A DNA stretch of 64,000 nucleotides from Fodinibacter sp963747405 (GCA_963747405.1 CAVVFG010000009.1:1-64000); one strand, 5' to 3'. Counted from the stretch's first letter, positions 1 to 8,107 are shown. Made by a program: numbers and translations. The notes: generated by a model not told the origin, from the letters alone.

Positions 1-49
1 GCCCTGATCCACCGATGGGTGGGCGGTTGTAGCGGGTCGTGACACGCGA

Positions 50-114
50 ATGCCCCTGCGGGACGGCAGGATTGGACTTGCTAAGGGTCTGATCCGTCAC
101 GTCCGAAGGGGCAT
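50..114 (+). promoter_or_regulatory. Inverted repeat covering the transposase ribosome binding site
   Basis: ATGCCCCT at 50-57 is exactly complementary to AGGGGCAT at 107-114. The right arm contains the AAGGGG Shine-Dalgarno sequence of the transposase, whose GTG start is at 122. A transcript entering from outside the element could fold and hide the ribosome binding site, as known for some other insertion sequences. This is inference from an 8-bp stem. Confidence 0.3.
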
Positions 115-121
115 CCGACAA

Positions 122-1477
122 GTGCAAGCATCGCACAAGGTATCCGCGGTTTTCGACGACCCGAACTTGATCGGTTCGGCCGGGCTGGTCCCGGTGATGC
201 GGTTGGCGCAACGCGCTGGCCTGCACACCCTGCTCCAGGAGCACCTGAGCGTGCCCAACCCGAACGCCGCGGTGAAAGCGAGCGGGGTGGTCGCCGGGAT
301 GCTCGCCGGCGCGGACAGCATCGACGACTTGGACGTGGTGCGCCACGGCGGCATGACCAAGGTCTTTGGTGGGGTGCGCGCCCCCTCGACGTACGGCACG
401 TTCCTGCGCGCGTTCACCTTCGGTCACGTCCGCCAGCTCGACGCCGTGCACGCCCGCACCCTGACCGGCCTCGCTCGGTGCGTGCCGCGGCTGCTGACCG
501 GCACGGACGCGATGGCGTTCATCGACGTCGACGACACCATCGCGCAGGTCCACGGCTACGCCAAGCAGGGCGCCGCGTACGGGTACAGCAAGGTCAAGGG
601 GGTCAACGCGCAGGTCGCGGCGCTGTCCTCACCAACCTGCGCCCCGGTGATCGCCGCCGCCCGGCTGCGCAAGGGCAACACCATCAGCGGGCACGGCGCG
701 CCCCGCCTGATCGGTGACGCGGTCGCCACCGCCCGCGCCGCTGGTGCCGCCGGGCAGGTGATGGTCCGTGCAGACTCCGGGTACTACCGCCGCGACGTCA
801 TCGCCGCGGCGGTCACGGCGAAGGCGTGGTTCTCGGTCACAGCCCGGATGAACCCGCAGGTCAAGGCCGCGATCGCCAGCATCGACGAAGACGCCTGGAC
901 CCCGATCAAGTACCCCCGCGCGGTGTTCGACGAGCTCGCCGGCCGATGGGTGTCCGACGCACAGATCGCCGAGGTCGCCTTCACCGCGTTCACCTCGCAC
1001 CCCATCAAGCACCAGGTGACCTGCCGGCTGGTGGTGCGCCGGGTCAAACGGCTGCAACCCCGCGCCAGCGACGGCAGCGAACAAGGCGAGCTGTTCGCCA
1101 CCCACCGCCACCACGCGTTCATCACCAACTCCACGCTGAGCACCACCGACGCCGACACCACCCACCGCGAGCACGCCATCATCGAGCAGGTCATCGCCGA
1201 GCTCAAGAGCGGACCCCTGGCCCACGCACCCTCAGGGCGGTTCACCGCCAACGCCGCCTGGCTCGCCCTGGGCTGCATCGCATTCAACCTGCTACGTGCC
1301 GCCGGCGCGGCCGCCTCAACCCGGCACGCCACCGCCCGTTGGGCCACCCTGCAAACCCACCTGATCACCCTCCCCGCCCGGATCACGACCTCCGCCCGAC
1401 GGTTCGTGCTGCACCTGCCCAAACACTGGCCCTGGGCCACCACCTGGCAAGACCTCTGGGCCAACGCCACGACCTGA
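122..1477 (+). CDS. IS1380 family transposase
   Basis: This DDE-type transposase cuts and inserts the element. The catalytic positions are visible as the Asp in FIDVDDTIAQVHG, the Asp in VRADSGYYRRD and the Glu in HAIIEQVIAELKSG, in the order and spacing typical of IS1380. The protein is about 451 residues, full length for the family, with no frameshift or internal stop, so it may be active. I chose the GTG at 122 because AAGGGG sits 10 bases upstream and the protein then begins QASHKVSAVFDDPNL, the usual start of the family. The frame stays open upstream to 50. The gene runs toward aqpZ, whose start is only about 75 bases past the stop codon. The overrepresented GGATGCC heptamer of the host was not found in this stretch. 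Confidence 0.88.
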   Translation: MQASHKVSAVFDDPNLIGSAGLVPVMRLAQRAGLHTLLQEHLSVPNPNAAVKASGVVAGMLAGADSIDDLDVVRHGGMTKVFGGVRAPSTYGTFLRAFTFGHVRQLDAVHARTLTGLARCVPRLLTGTDAMAFIDVDDTIAQVHGYAKQGAAYGYSKVKGVNAQVAALSSPTCAPVIAAARLRKGNTISGHGAPRLIGDAVATARAAGAAGQVMVRADSGYYRRDVIAAAVTAKAWFSVTARMNPQVKAAIASIDEDAWTPIKYPRAVFDELAGRWVSDAQIAEVAFTAFTSHPIKHQVTCRLVVRRVKRLQPRASDGSEQGELFATHRHHAFITNSTLSTTDADTTHREHAIIEQVIAELKSGPLAHAPSGRFTANAAWLALGCIAFNLLRAAGAAASTRHATARWATLQTHLITLPARITTSARRFVLHLPKHWPWATTWQDLWANATT

Positions 1478-1553
1478 CCACCCCGGCGTCCAAGCCCCGA
1501 GGAACAACCAAACCGTGGAAGAGCCGGACAGACCGGCCGGCACAATGACGCGC

Positions 1554-2375
1554 ATGACAACCCCCACCATGGTGCAGCGCCTCGGCGCGGAGTTCCTCGG
1601 CACGTTCTGGCTGGTCTTCGGTGGCTGCGGCTCGGCGATCTACGCGGCCAAGTTCCTCGTCCCCGGCGTCATCGCCGGCAGCGGCGGCGTGCAGCTCGGC
1701 ATCGGCTTCCTCGGGGTCGCCCTCGCGTTCGGCCTCACCGTCATGACGATGGCCTACGCCGTCGGCCACATCTCCGGCGCCCACTTCAACCCGGCCGTCA
1801 CCATCGGGGTCGCCGTCGCGAAGCGCTTCGAGTGGAAGGACGTGCCCGCCTACGTCATCACCCAGGTGGTCGCCGGCCTCGTCGCCGGCCTGGCCCTGTG
1901 GGGAATCGCCAGCGGCCAGCCCGGGTTCGACGCCACCGGCAACATGGCCGCCAACGGCTACGGCACGCACTCCCCCGGCCTGTACAGCCTCGCAGCGGTG
2001 TTCATCGCCGAGGTGCTGCTGACCGCGATCTTCGTCTACGTCATCCTCGGTGCCACCGACACCCGGGCGCCCGAGGGCTTCGCCCCCATCGCGATCGGCC
2101 TCGCGCTCACCCTCATCCACCTCATCTCCATCCCGATCTCCAACACCTCGGTCAACCCCGCCCGCTCCACCGGCGTCGCGTTCTTCAACGGCAACGGCGC
2201 GGTCGGGCAGCTGTGGGTGTTCTGGCTCGCGCCGATCATCGGCGCCGCCATCGCCGGCGCCACCTTCCACCTGATCACCGGCGTCGACCGCCGCGACCGC
2301 GACATCTCCGGTGAGATGGATGCCGTCGACCTCGCCGTCGCCGAGGGCGTCGACCCGGACGCACCCCGCCACTGA
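1554..2375 (+). CDS. aqpZ: Aquaporin Z-type water/glycerol channel
   Basis: This is a major intrinsic protein of the inner membrane that conducts water or small neutral solutes. Six membrane segments and the two pore loops are visible: SGAHFNPAVT in the first half and SVNPARSTG in the second, giving the paired NPA motifs. The length of about 273 residues is slightly above the usual 230-250 because of a loop after the second helix (WGIASGQPGFDATGNMAANG) and a charged C-terminal tail. I chose the ATG at 1554 (MTTPTMVQRLGAEF); an ATG at 1545 and a GTG at 1515 are also in frame, and no strong Shine-Dalgarno sequence separates them. If the insertion sequence ends near 1525, the gene has probably lost its native promoter and depends on transcription from the element. 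Confidence 0.9.
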   Translation: MTTPTMVQRLGAEFLGTFWLVFGGCGSAIYAAKFLVPGVIAGSGGVQLGIGFLGVALAFGLTVMTMAYAVGHISGAHFNPAVTIGVAVAKRFEWKDVPAYVITQVVAGLVAGLALWGIASGQPGFDATGNMAANGYGTHSPGLYSLAAVFIAEVLLTAIFVYVILGATDTRAPEGFAPIAIGLALTLIHLISIPISNTSVNPARSTGVAFFNGNGAVGQLWVFWLAPIIGAAIAGATFHLITGVDRRDRDISGEMDAVDLAVAEGVDPDAPRH

Positions 2376-2453
2376 CCCAGCCCGCCCGACCGACGGACCC
2401 CGCTCACCGCTGGTGGGCGGGGTCCTCGGCATCCGGGGCCCTGGCGGCGCGCC

Positions 2454-2918
2454 TCAGGAGACCAGGCCGAGCGCCCGAACGCAGAAGTCCTCGATGAGTG
2501 CTCGCGCCCGTGGAAGGTCAGCGCGCACCTCGTCCGCCGTCATCTCCGGGTTCTCCGTCGACGCGTACTCGGACTGATTGCGGCGCTGTCGCATCCGGTT
2601 GAACGGCCTGAAGAGGTGGCCGAGAGGCGGGTCGAACTGGGCTCGCATGGCGTCCTGCAGCACGACATGGCCACCTTTCGCTGTGGCCCGTAGCCCCTGA
2701 GCCAGCAGGACCGCCGCCAGCCCCTTTCGGGCCGCGTCGTAGAGCAAGGTGTAAGCACCCTGTGGGTCGATGTCGAGCAGGAGTTCGGCCGAGGCCAGGT
2801 GCCGACGTGATTCCTCAAGGAGCAGGCTGGCACCCTGGGCCGACGCTGGGACTCGTTGTAGCCGCTGGTCGGCGACGAGCCGGTCGATCTCCTTGGCGCC
2901 TTTGTCCCACGCCATCAC
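2454..2918 (-). CDS. HEPN domain protein, partner of the adjacent nucleotidyltransferase
   Basis: A 154-residue all-helical HEPN domain protein. ESRRHLASAELLLDIDPQGAYTLLYDAARKGLAAVLLAQGLR is the family's first helical pair, shown here only as a region at about residues 32-74. The C-terminal RMRQRRNQSEY is where HEPN RNases carry R-x4-6-H. The usual histidine is absent, the stretch reading RNQSEY, so RNase activity is doubtful. The gene overlaps the upstream nucleotidyltransferase gene by four bases (ATGA), so the two are translationally coupled. In MNT/HEPN pairs one protein is a toxin and the other AMPylates it; which acts as toxin here cannot be read from the sequence. An alternative is a plain substrate-binding partner of the nucleotidyltransferase. 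Confidence 0.75.
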   Translation of the reverse strand: MMAWDKGAKEIDRLVADQRLQRVPASAQGASLLLEESRRHLASAELLLDIDPQGAYTLLYDAARKGLAAVLLAQGLRATAKGGHVVLQDAMRAQFDPPLGHLFRPFNRMRQRRNQSEYASTENPEMTADEVRADLPRARALIEDFCVRALGLVS

Positions 2919-3499
2919 TCACCGCCCAGCTGGAGCCAGACCAGAGGACCCGACCTGACGTTGCTCACGAAGGCGTCCCGACTCTCACCCCATGACGCCT
3001 GTGACACTCGACGGATGCTGACCGGTCGTCCCAGTCGCAGCTCAGCCCGCTCAGCGGCGTCGAAGAGCTGGTCCGGGTCCGGATCTCCCACGGCCAGCAC
3101 GTCGATGTCATGCGGTGGGGAGCCCTCGACCCCTTGGTGGCGCGCTGCCCACGACCCGTAGATGAGCGCCTTTGTGATACCCGGAACACCACCGAGCTCG
3201 TCCTCGAGAACGGGGACAGGGCCGTACGTGAGGAGCATCAGCCGCTGCAGCGGCTCAAACAGCGTCGAGTCGCCGTTCGCCGACACTTGGCGCGTCCGGC
3301 CCACCCGCGCCTCAGCAACAAGCCCAGCAGCCACCATGCGGCTCACTTCACGGGTGGTTGTCGGCAGGGACACCGATGCGGCCGCCGCCAGGTCCTTGAG
3401 CACCCACGTGCGGCGGGGATGCACGAACAGCCGTGCGAGGAGCTCACCCACGGCATCCGAGCGGAGGATGGGAAGCAACGCCGACGAGGTCGTTTTCAT
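2915..3499 (-). CDS. Winged-helix/MNT-type nucleotidyltransferase
   Basis: A two-domain protein. Residues about 5-80 form a winged helix-turn-helix of ArsR type (LAAAASVSLPTTTREVSRMVAAGL). The C-terminal half is a minimal nucleotidyltransferase with GSWAAR and, further on, HDIDVLAVGD, giving the GS and DxD metal-binding signature. In MNT/HEPN toxin-antitoxin modules this enzyme AMPylates the HEPN partner; here the fused DNA-binding domain suggests it also represses its own operon. I chose the ATG at 3499 (MKTTSSALLPILRSDAV) because TATGAT lies exactly seven bases upstream, as expected for a leaderless transcript. ATGs at 3511 and 3520 are also in frame, the latter overlapping the stop of the upstream gene by four bases, which would give 201 residues. 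Confidence 0.8.
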   Translation of the reverse strand: MKTTSSALLPILRSDAVGELLARLFVHPRRTWVLKDLAAAASVSLPTTTREVSRMVAAGLVAEARVGRTRQVSANGDSTLFEPLQRLMLLTYGPVPVLEDELGGVPGITKALIYGSWAARHQGVEGSPPHDIDVLAVGDPDPDQLFDAAERAELRLGRPVSIRRVSQASWGESRDAFVSNVRSGPLVWLQLGGE

Positions 3500-3502
3500 A
3501 AA

Positions 3503-3536
3503 ACGAATCATATTCGTCATTTAAGGGAATCGTCGA
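3503..3536 (-). promoter_or_regulatory. Promoter with embedded palindromic operator of the MNT/HEPN pair
   Basis: On the minus strand ACGAAT-ATG-ATTCGT (3517-3503) is a perfect inverted repeat with 6-base arms. It contains TATGAT (3512-3507), a close match to the -10 consensus, placed seven bases before the ATG at 3499. TCGACG at 3536-3531 is a plausible -35 with an 18-base spacer. The stretch is much more AT-rich than its surroundings. A repressor bound here would cover the -10; the winged helix of the adjacent gene is the obvious candidate. The binding is inferred. Confidence 0.5.
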
Positions 3537-4353
3537 TCCCTTCCGCGGCGCGCTCCGCCGCGTAGTGGCGGAAGATCAGGTAGGCCGACACCGCGCAGAG
3601 CACGTGCCAGATGCCGTGCTGCTGCAGCAACGTGTCGGGGTGGCACCACGGGTGTCCGCGCTTGCCGGTGTTCCAGATCGCGAAGGCCAGCACCAAGGTG
3701 GCGACCGAGGCCACCCCGAACCACAGGTCCTGGCGCGGCGCCGGCGGGCGGCGCCGGTACAGCGCCACCTCCAGCCCGAGCGCCACGATGATCTCCACCC
3801 CGAACGCCGCGTTCCCGGCGTGCCCCAGCACCGGCACGCTGCCGCCGTGCAGGTGCACCGCCATCCCGGCGGCGACGGCCAGCACGAACACCACGGCGAG
3901 GAACGCCGGCCCGCGGTGCACGAACCGCATCAACCCGTAGGCCAGGGCGAACCCCGACACCAGGTACATGCTCAGCAGGTCGAGGTGCCCGCCGAGGTCG
4001 CTCTGGGTGGCGTGCATCGCCATCGAGCCCGGCCCGAGCAGCACCACGAGCACGGCGTATGCCGTTGCCAGGCCCGGGTGGGCCCCCAGCGTGACGCCGA
4101 GGTGGGCGCGCACCCCCGCGTACCAGGCGACGGCCAGCCCGGCGACGACGAAGCCGAGGTTGCTCCAGGTGTTGGCGGGCTGGCGGATCCAGCCGGGGCG
4201 GGCCGCCTCGCAGAACCCGGCGCCCCGACCGACATCGGGGCCGAGCCAGCCCCAGCGGGCAGCGGCCAGCACCAGGCCCAGCGACACCACCGCGGTGGCC
4301 GCCGCCCAGACCAGTGGTCGCAGGTCGCGCCCGCTCGGCGCTGCGCTCGTCAC
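3517..4353 (-). CDS. Ceramidase-family (CREST) membrane protein
   Basis: A seven-helix membrane protein of the alkaline ceramidase/CREST superfamily, whose members are metal-dependent hydrolases of lipid amides. The visible marks are FCE followed by IRQPANTWSNLGFVVAGL near the N-terminus, GPGSMAMHATQSDLGGHLD in the middle, and HPWCHPDTLLQQHGIWH near the C-terminus. These supply the conserved His, Asp and Ser residues of the zinc site. I chose the GTG at 4353 (about 278 residues), with GAGG nine bases upstream; the frame is open to 4425. The stop codon overlaps an in-frame upstream ATG of the nucleotidyltransferase gene. The substrate is unknown; bacterial members are rarely characterised and ceramide itself is unlikely to be assumed. 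Confidence 0.8.
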   Translation of the reverse strand: MTSAAPSGRDLRPLVWAAATAVVSLGLVLAAARWGWLGPDVGRGAGFCEAARPGWIRQPANTWSNLGFVVAGLAVAWYAGVRAHLGVTLGAHPGLATAYAVLVVLLGPGSMAMHATQSDLGGHLDLLSMYLVSGFALAYGLMRFVHRGPAFLAVVFVLAVAAGMAVHLHGGSVPVLGHAGNAAFGVEIIVALGLEVALYRRRPPAPRQDLWFGVASVATLVLAFAIWNTGKRGHPWCHPDTLLQQHGIWHVLCAVSAYLIFRHYAAERAAEGIDDSLK

Positions 4354-4451
4354 GCCGGCAACCTCACCACAGCGCCCGGTGCGGCGCCACACGCCTGCGC
4401 TGATAGCGTCGAAGGCACACACCATTCACCTGCGTACGAAGGGGTACCACC

Positions 4452-5441
4452 GTGAGCAACGCGCCCGTCAAGGTGGCCGTCACCGGCGCCGCCGGCCAGA
4501 TCGGCTACAGCCTCCTGTTCCGCATCGCGAGCGGCGCGCTGCTCGGGCCCGACACCCCGGTCGAGCTGCGGCTGCTCGAGATCACGCCGGCCCTCAAGGC
4601 CCTCGAGGGCGTGGTCATGGAGCTCGACGACTGCGCCTTCCCGACCCTGGCCGGCGTGCAGATCGGCGACGACCCGACCAAGGTCTTCGACGGCGTCAAC
4701 CTGGCCCTGCTCGTCGGCGCCCGCCCGCGCGGCCCCGGCATGGAGCGCGGCGACCTGCTCGAGGCCAACGGCGGCATCTTCGCCCCCCAGGGCAAGGCGC
4801 TCAACGAGGTCGCGGCCGACGACGTGAAGATCACCGTCACCGGAAACCCCGCCAACACCAACGCGCTCATCGCGATGAGCAACGCCCCCGACATCCCCAC
4901 CGAGCGCTTCTCGGCGCTCACCCGCCTCGACCACAACCGCGCCATCAGCCAGCTCGCGGCCAAGCTCGGCGTGCCGGTGACCGAGATCCGCAAGATGACG
5001 ATCTGGGGCAACCACTCCGCCACCCAGTACCCCGACCTGTTCCACGCCGAGGTCGGCGGCCGCAACGCCGCCGAGGCCGTGGGTGACCAGGACTGGCTGG
5101 CGGGCACCTTCATCCCCACCGTCGCCAAGCGCGGCGCCGCGATCATCGAGGCGCGCGGCGCGTCGTCGGCCGCCTCCGCGGCATCCGCCACCATCGACCA
5201 CGCCCGCACCTGGGTGCACGGCACCCCCGAGGGCGACTGGGTGTCGATGGCGGTGCGCTCCGACGGCTCCTACGGCGTGCAGGAGGGCATCATCTCCTCC
5301 TTCCCGGTCACCGTGAAGGACGGCCGCTGGGAGATCGTGCAGGGCCTGGACATCGACGACTTCTCACGCGGAAAGATCGACGCCTCGGTCGCCGAGCTCG
5401 TCGAGGAGCGCGACGCCGTCAAGGGGCTCGGCCTGATCTGA
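4452..5441 (+). CDS. mdh: Malate dehydrogenase
   Basis: This NAD-dependent enzyme interconverts malate and oxaloacetate in the citric acid cycle, in the cytoplasm. The 329-residue protein has the Rossmann loop TGAAGQIGYSLLFRIASG, the nicotinamide-side GNPANTNALI, the substrate-binding TRLDHNRA and the catalytic histidine in IWGNHSATQYPD. Both length and motifs match the single-domain malate dehydrogenases of actinobacteria. The GTG start at 4452 lies behind AAGGGG. The gene stands alone and is followed within 20 bases by a strong inverted repeat, so it is probably monocistronic. Confidence 0.97.
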   Translation: MSNAPVKVAVTGAAGQIGYSLLFRIASGALLGPDTPVELRLLEITPALKALEGVVMELDDCAFPTLAGVQIGDDPTKVFDGVNLALLVGARPRGPGMERGDLLEANGGIFAPQGKALNEVAADDVKITVTGNPANTNALIAMSNAPDIPTERFSALTRLDHNRAISQLAAKLGVPVTEIRKMTIWGNHSATQYPDLFHAEVGGRNAAEAVGDQDWLAGTFIPTVAKRGAAIIEARGASSAASAASATIDHARTWVHGTPEGDWVSMAVRSDGSYGVQEGIISSFPVTVKDGRWEIVQGLDIDDFSRGKIDASVAELVEERDAVKGLGLI

Positions 5442-5458
5442 GTCACCGCAACGGCACC

Positions 5459-5492
5459 GGATGCCGCCCGCTCACCTGAGCGGGCGGCATCC
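5459..5492. terminator. Bidirectional stem-loop between mdh and the phoX-like gene
   Basis: A near-perfect hairpin 18 bases after the mdh stop: GGATGCCGCCCGCTCA at 5459-5474 pairs with TGAGCGGGCGGCATCC at 5477-5492. There is no T run, as is common in high-GC actinobacteria. It lies between convergent genes and can serve both. The outer ends of the stem are the overrepresented heptamer GGATGCC and its complement. Confidence 0.75.
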
Positions 5493-5552
5493 TGCGTCTG
5501 CGTGTGGCGGCGGCACCCCACGGGTGCCGGGGTTCGAGCGGTGTGCGGGACG

Positions 5553-7037
5553 TCAGTGCTCGTGGCGCCCGTCGTCGCCCCGGTCGTCGTCGTGCCGCTT
5601 GGCCTTCCAGGGACCGGTGATGGCGAAGACGACGCCCGGGTCCTGGGAGTTGGCGAAGAGGAACTGCGCGTTGCTGGAGAAGTTCGCGCCCGCCATCTCG
5701 CTGTCCTGACGGTTGCGGGCCAGGTAGGCCCAGCGGCCCTCGAGGTCGTCGAGCACGAGGTGGTTCTGCCCGTCGCCGTCCTCGCACAGGACGAGGCCGC
5801 CGTAGGGGTTGACCGTGAGGTTGTCGGGGCCGTCGGGGTCGCTGTCCTGGTCGGCCGGGGTGTAGGGGTAGTAGCTCTTCAGGGTGATCGTGCTGCGACG
5901 CGGGTCGTAGAACCAGATCTGCCCGTCGTGCTCGGCGGCCGACCCGTCGGCGGCGCCCCGCGCGAACGAGGCGTCGAAGTAGAAGCCCTCGTCGCCCCAC
6001 CACATGCCCTCGAGCTTGCGGGACCGGGTGACGTCGCCGCCCGGGGCGCCGGTGACCCCGGCGTAGTTGAACTGCTTGCGGGTCGACGTGCTGCGGGCGT
6101 CGCGGTCGGGCACCTCGACCCACCGGACCTTCAGGGTCGTGCCCAGCCTGCTGAAGACCGACAGGTCGGGGACGAAGGAGCCGTGGTGGGTGGCGTACAT
6201 CGCCTCGAGCGAGCCCGCGTCGTCGGCCAGGTCTCCGTAGCCGCGCGGTGCACGGCCGTCGGGGCTCCAGCGGTAGAGCAGCCCGTTGGGGTTGCTCGCG
6301 TCCTCGGTGCCGTAGACGTGCCCCCGGTGGGGGTCGACGACGACGGCCTCGTGCGGGAAGCGGCCGAAGGCCTTGATCGGGCGCGCGTTGAGCGGGTTCG
6401 TGGGGTCGAAGGGTCGGACCTCGAAGACGTAGCCGTGGTCCTTGCGGATGTCCTGCGCCGGGTCGGCCCGCTGCTCGCTCTCCTCGCAGGTGAGCCAGGT
6501 GCCCCACGGGCTCTCGCCGCCGGCGCAGTTCGACCAGGTGCCGGCCAGTGAGACCACCTCGGACACGCGCCGGCCGCGCTTGTCGACGGTGATGGACGTG
6601 GTGCCCCCCTGCGGGCTGCCCTCGTCGTAGGTGATGCCGGCACGGTGGGGCACCGCGGCGGCCACCGGGAAGGGGTTGCCGTTGCCGTTCTCGTGGTTCG
6701 ACACCAGGACCCAGCCGCCGCCGCGACGGGGGAAGGAGCCGGTGCCGTCGTAGCGCGACGGGCTGAGCTCGCCGCCGTCGTCGAGGGTGGTGGCCGGGAT
6801 CGGGTTGCCGCTGTTGCCGGCCACCGCGAGCACCGTGTAGTGGAACCCGGCGGGCAGGTCGAGCAGCCCGTGCGGGTCGGGCCGCAGCGGCCCGTAGCCG
6901 GGCCCGCGAGAACCGCGGTGCCGGTTGCGCGAGGTGCTCGCGGCGGCGGCCGGCGCCCCGCCGATCGCCGCGGCGCCGAGGCCGGCAGCCGTCAGGCCGA
7001 CGAAGGTGCGGCGCTTGATGTCTGGTGTGTCAGTCAC
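5553..7037 (-). CDS. PhoX-type alkaline phosphatase (DUF839), TAT-exported
   Basis: A 494-residue secreted protein of the PhoX family, beta-propeller phosphatases that use calcium and iron and release phosphate from organic esters outside the cell. The N-terminus has a twin-arginine signal, KRRTFVGLTAAGLGAAAIGG, ending near residue 35. Family marks include VLVSNHENGNGN, GTWLTCEESEQ, GRFPHEAVVVDP and YGTEDASNPNGLLYRW. The glutamates and histidines in these segments are likely metal ligands. The GTG start at 7037 is preceded by GGAGGACTCAC, a good Shine-Dalgarno sequence. The C-terminus is a charged tail rich in His and Asp. No phosphate-starvation box was recognised upstream. A general DUF839 esterase is the alternative. 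Confidence 0.85.
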   Translation of the reverse strand: MTDTPDIKRRTFVGLTAAGLGAAAIGGAPAAAASTSRNRHRGSRGPGYGPLRPDPHGLLDLPAGFHYTVLAVAGNSGNPIPATTLDDGGELSPSRYDGTGSFPRRGGGWVLVSNHENGNGNPFPVAAAVPHRAGITYDEGSPQGGTTSITVDKRGRRVSEVVSLAGTWSNCAGGESPWGTWLTCEESEQRADPAQDIRKDHGYVFEVRPFDPTNPLNARPIKAFGRFPHEAVVVDPHRGHVYGTEDASNPNGLLYRWSPDGRAPRGYGDLADDAGSLEAMYATHHGSFVPDLSVFSRLGTTLKVRWVEVPDRDARSTSTRKQFNYAGVTGAPGGDVTRSRKLEGMWWGDEGFYFDASFARGAADGSAAEHDGQIWFYDPRRSTITLKSYYPYTPADQDSDPDGPDNLTVNPYGGLVLCEDGDGQNHLVLDDLEGRWAYLARNRQDSEMAGANFSSNAQFLFANSQDPGVVFAITGPWKAKRHDDDRGDDGRHEH

Positions 7038-7216
7038 GTGAGTCCTCCGGGTGAGGTTTGGGCAGGTGGCACCGCAGTCGGCGACCGCCCCTCATCCTCG
7101 ACAAGGGCCCACCCCGCTGGCGCAAGCACGGCGTGTACGGACGGTGAACATCTCCCCAAGGGCAGCCCCGGTGGACGGGACCGGTTCTCGTGAAGCGGCT
7201 CGGCTGTGGAGGTACG

Positions 7217-7236
7217 CCACCAGCCCTCGCTGGTGG
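7217..7236 (-). terminator. Possible stem-loop downstream of the VOC gene
   Basis: CCACCAG (7217-7223) and CTGGTGG (7230-7236) can pair around a six-base loop, about 60 bases past the stop of the VOC gene and upstream of the phoX-like gene. There is no T run. The rest of the 260-base gap (7038-7298) shows only the ribosome binding site of the phoX-like gene. Confidence 0.3.
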
Positions 7237-7298
7237 AGGACTCGGGTGTCGGAGAACGCTGGCGACCCGACTCGCCACCATCGCCGACGCCCCGACGG

Positions 7299-7736
7299 TC
7301 AGCCCTTGGTGAGCTCCTCGGCGAGCATCACGATGATGCCGCTCGGGCCGCGGACGTAGGTGAGCTTGTAGACGTCCTCGTAGGTGGCGACGCCGCGCAG
7401 CGGGTGGCAGCCGTGGGTTGCGGCGACCTCGAGGGCAGCCTCGAGGTCGTCGACCGAGAAGGCGACCCGGTGCATGCCGATCTCGTTCGGTCGAGTGGCC
7501 TCGGTCGCGATGGCCTCGGGGTGGAGGTACTCGAAGAGCTCGAGGCGACCGTTGCCGTCGGGCGTCTGCAGCATGGCGATCTGCACGTGGTTGCCGTCGA
7601 GCCCGACCGCCGTGTCGGCCCACTCGCCACTCACCGTGTCACGGCCCAGGAGGGTGAGTCCCAGGTCGGTGAAGAAGGCGACGGCCGCGTCCAGGTCGTC
7701 CACGGCGATGCCGACGTTCTCGAGCGTGATGGGCAT
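7299..7736 (-). CDS. VOC family (glyoxalase-fold) protein
   Basis: A 145-residue protein with two beta-alpha-beta-beta-beta units of the vicinal oxygen chelate fold. The N-terminal half begins ITLENVGIAVDDLDAAVAFF and the C-terminal half contains MHRVAFSVDDLEAALEVAATHG and TYVRGPSGIIVMLAEEL. Metal ligands are plausible at the His in NHVQIAML, the Glu in LELFEYL, the His in MHRVAF and the Glu in MLAEEL. The layout resembles methylmalonyl-CoA epimerase and glyoxalase I, but no neighbour indicates a substrate. The gene is monocistronic. Confidence 0.8.
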   Translation of the reverse strand: MPITLENVGIAVDDLDAAVAFFTDLGLTLLGRDTVSGEWADTAVGLDGNHVQIAMLQTPDGNGRLELFEYLHPEAIATEATRPNEIGMHRVAFSVDDLEAALEVAATHGCHPLRGVATYEDVYKLTYVRGPSGIIVMLAEELTKG

Positions 7737-7771
7737 CTGCGCAGGCTACCCACGAGGTGGTGCGCTGAGGC

Positions 7772-7963
7772 TCACCAGCCGCCGTTGCGCGTCATGAACT
7801 CCATGTCAGTGTCCCGGCCGCCTTCGGGATCCGGCGGGGGGCTGACCGAGTGAGTGGTCACCGTGTCCTGCGGAAGCACCCGAGGCACGTCGACGTGCAC
7901 CCGCTCGACCACCAGCTTGTGCCCACTGAGCCCGTCGCGGCCAGCGTCGTCCGTTCCCGTCAT
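7772..7963 (-). CDS. Small hypothetical protein
   Basis: A 63-residue protein that I do not recognise. It is hydrophilic and acidic in its first half, with SGHKLVVERVHVDVPRVLP in the middle, and ends MEFMTRNGGW. The case for a real gene is its start: GGAGGT lies seven bases before the ATG at 7963, and codon third positions are mostly G or C. No membrane segment, signal peptide or cysteine motif is visible. It lies between the VOC gene and the divergent HTH gene. Confidence 0.55.
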   Translation of the reverse strand: MTGTDDAGRDGLSGHKLVVERVHVDVPRVLPQDTVTTHSVSPPPDPEGGRDTDMEFMTRNGGW

Positions 7964-8059
7964 GACAGCACCTCCGCCTCAAGTGTGCCTTCCCGGCGGG
8001 AGAGCGGCATCCGAGGTCTCGTGGGGGCCGGTCGGGGGATGGGGCAGCGCCCCCTCCGG

Positions 8060-8105
8060 CGTCAACCCACGTTGACGACTCCCGCAGCGTCAACTACGGT
8101 TGACG
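8060..8105. promoter_or_regulatory. Twin palindromic operators before the HTH gene
   Basis: Two copies of CGTCAAC-N4-GTTGACG occur at 8060-8077 and 8088-8105. Each is a perfect 7+7 base inverted repeat, and their centres are 28 bases apart. The second ends two bases before the ATG of the small HTH gene, and no Shine-Dalgarno sequence intervenes. The natural reading is autoregulation by that HTH protein of itself and the ABC exporter gene. The repeat is plain; the binding is inferred. Confidence 0.7.
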
Positions 8106-8107
8106 GC

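Larger units (their letters stand above)
1..1525 (+). mobile_element. IS1380-type insertion sequence, right part
   Basis: The window opens inside or close to the left end of an insertion sequence whose only gene is an IS1380-family transposase. A right boundary is proposed at about 1525, because GGAAGAGCC at 1517-1525 reads inward as GGCTCTTCC, a form common at the ends of actinobacterial insertion sequences. No matching left terminal repeat is visible in bases 1-121, so the left end may lie outside the window and no target-site duplication can be shown. The boundary is inference; the transposase itself is clear. Confidence 0.5.
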
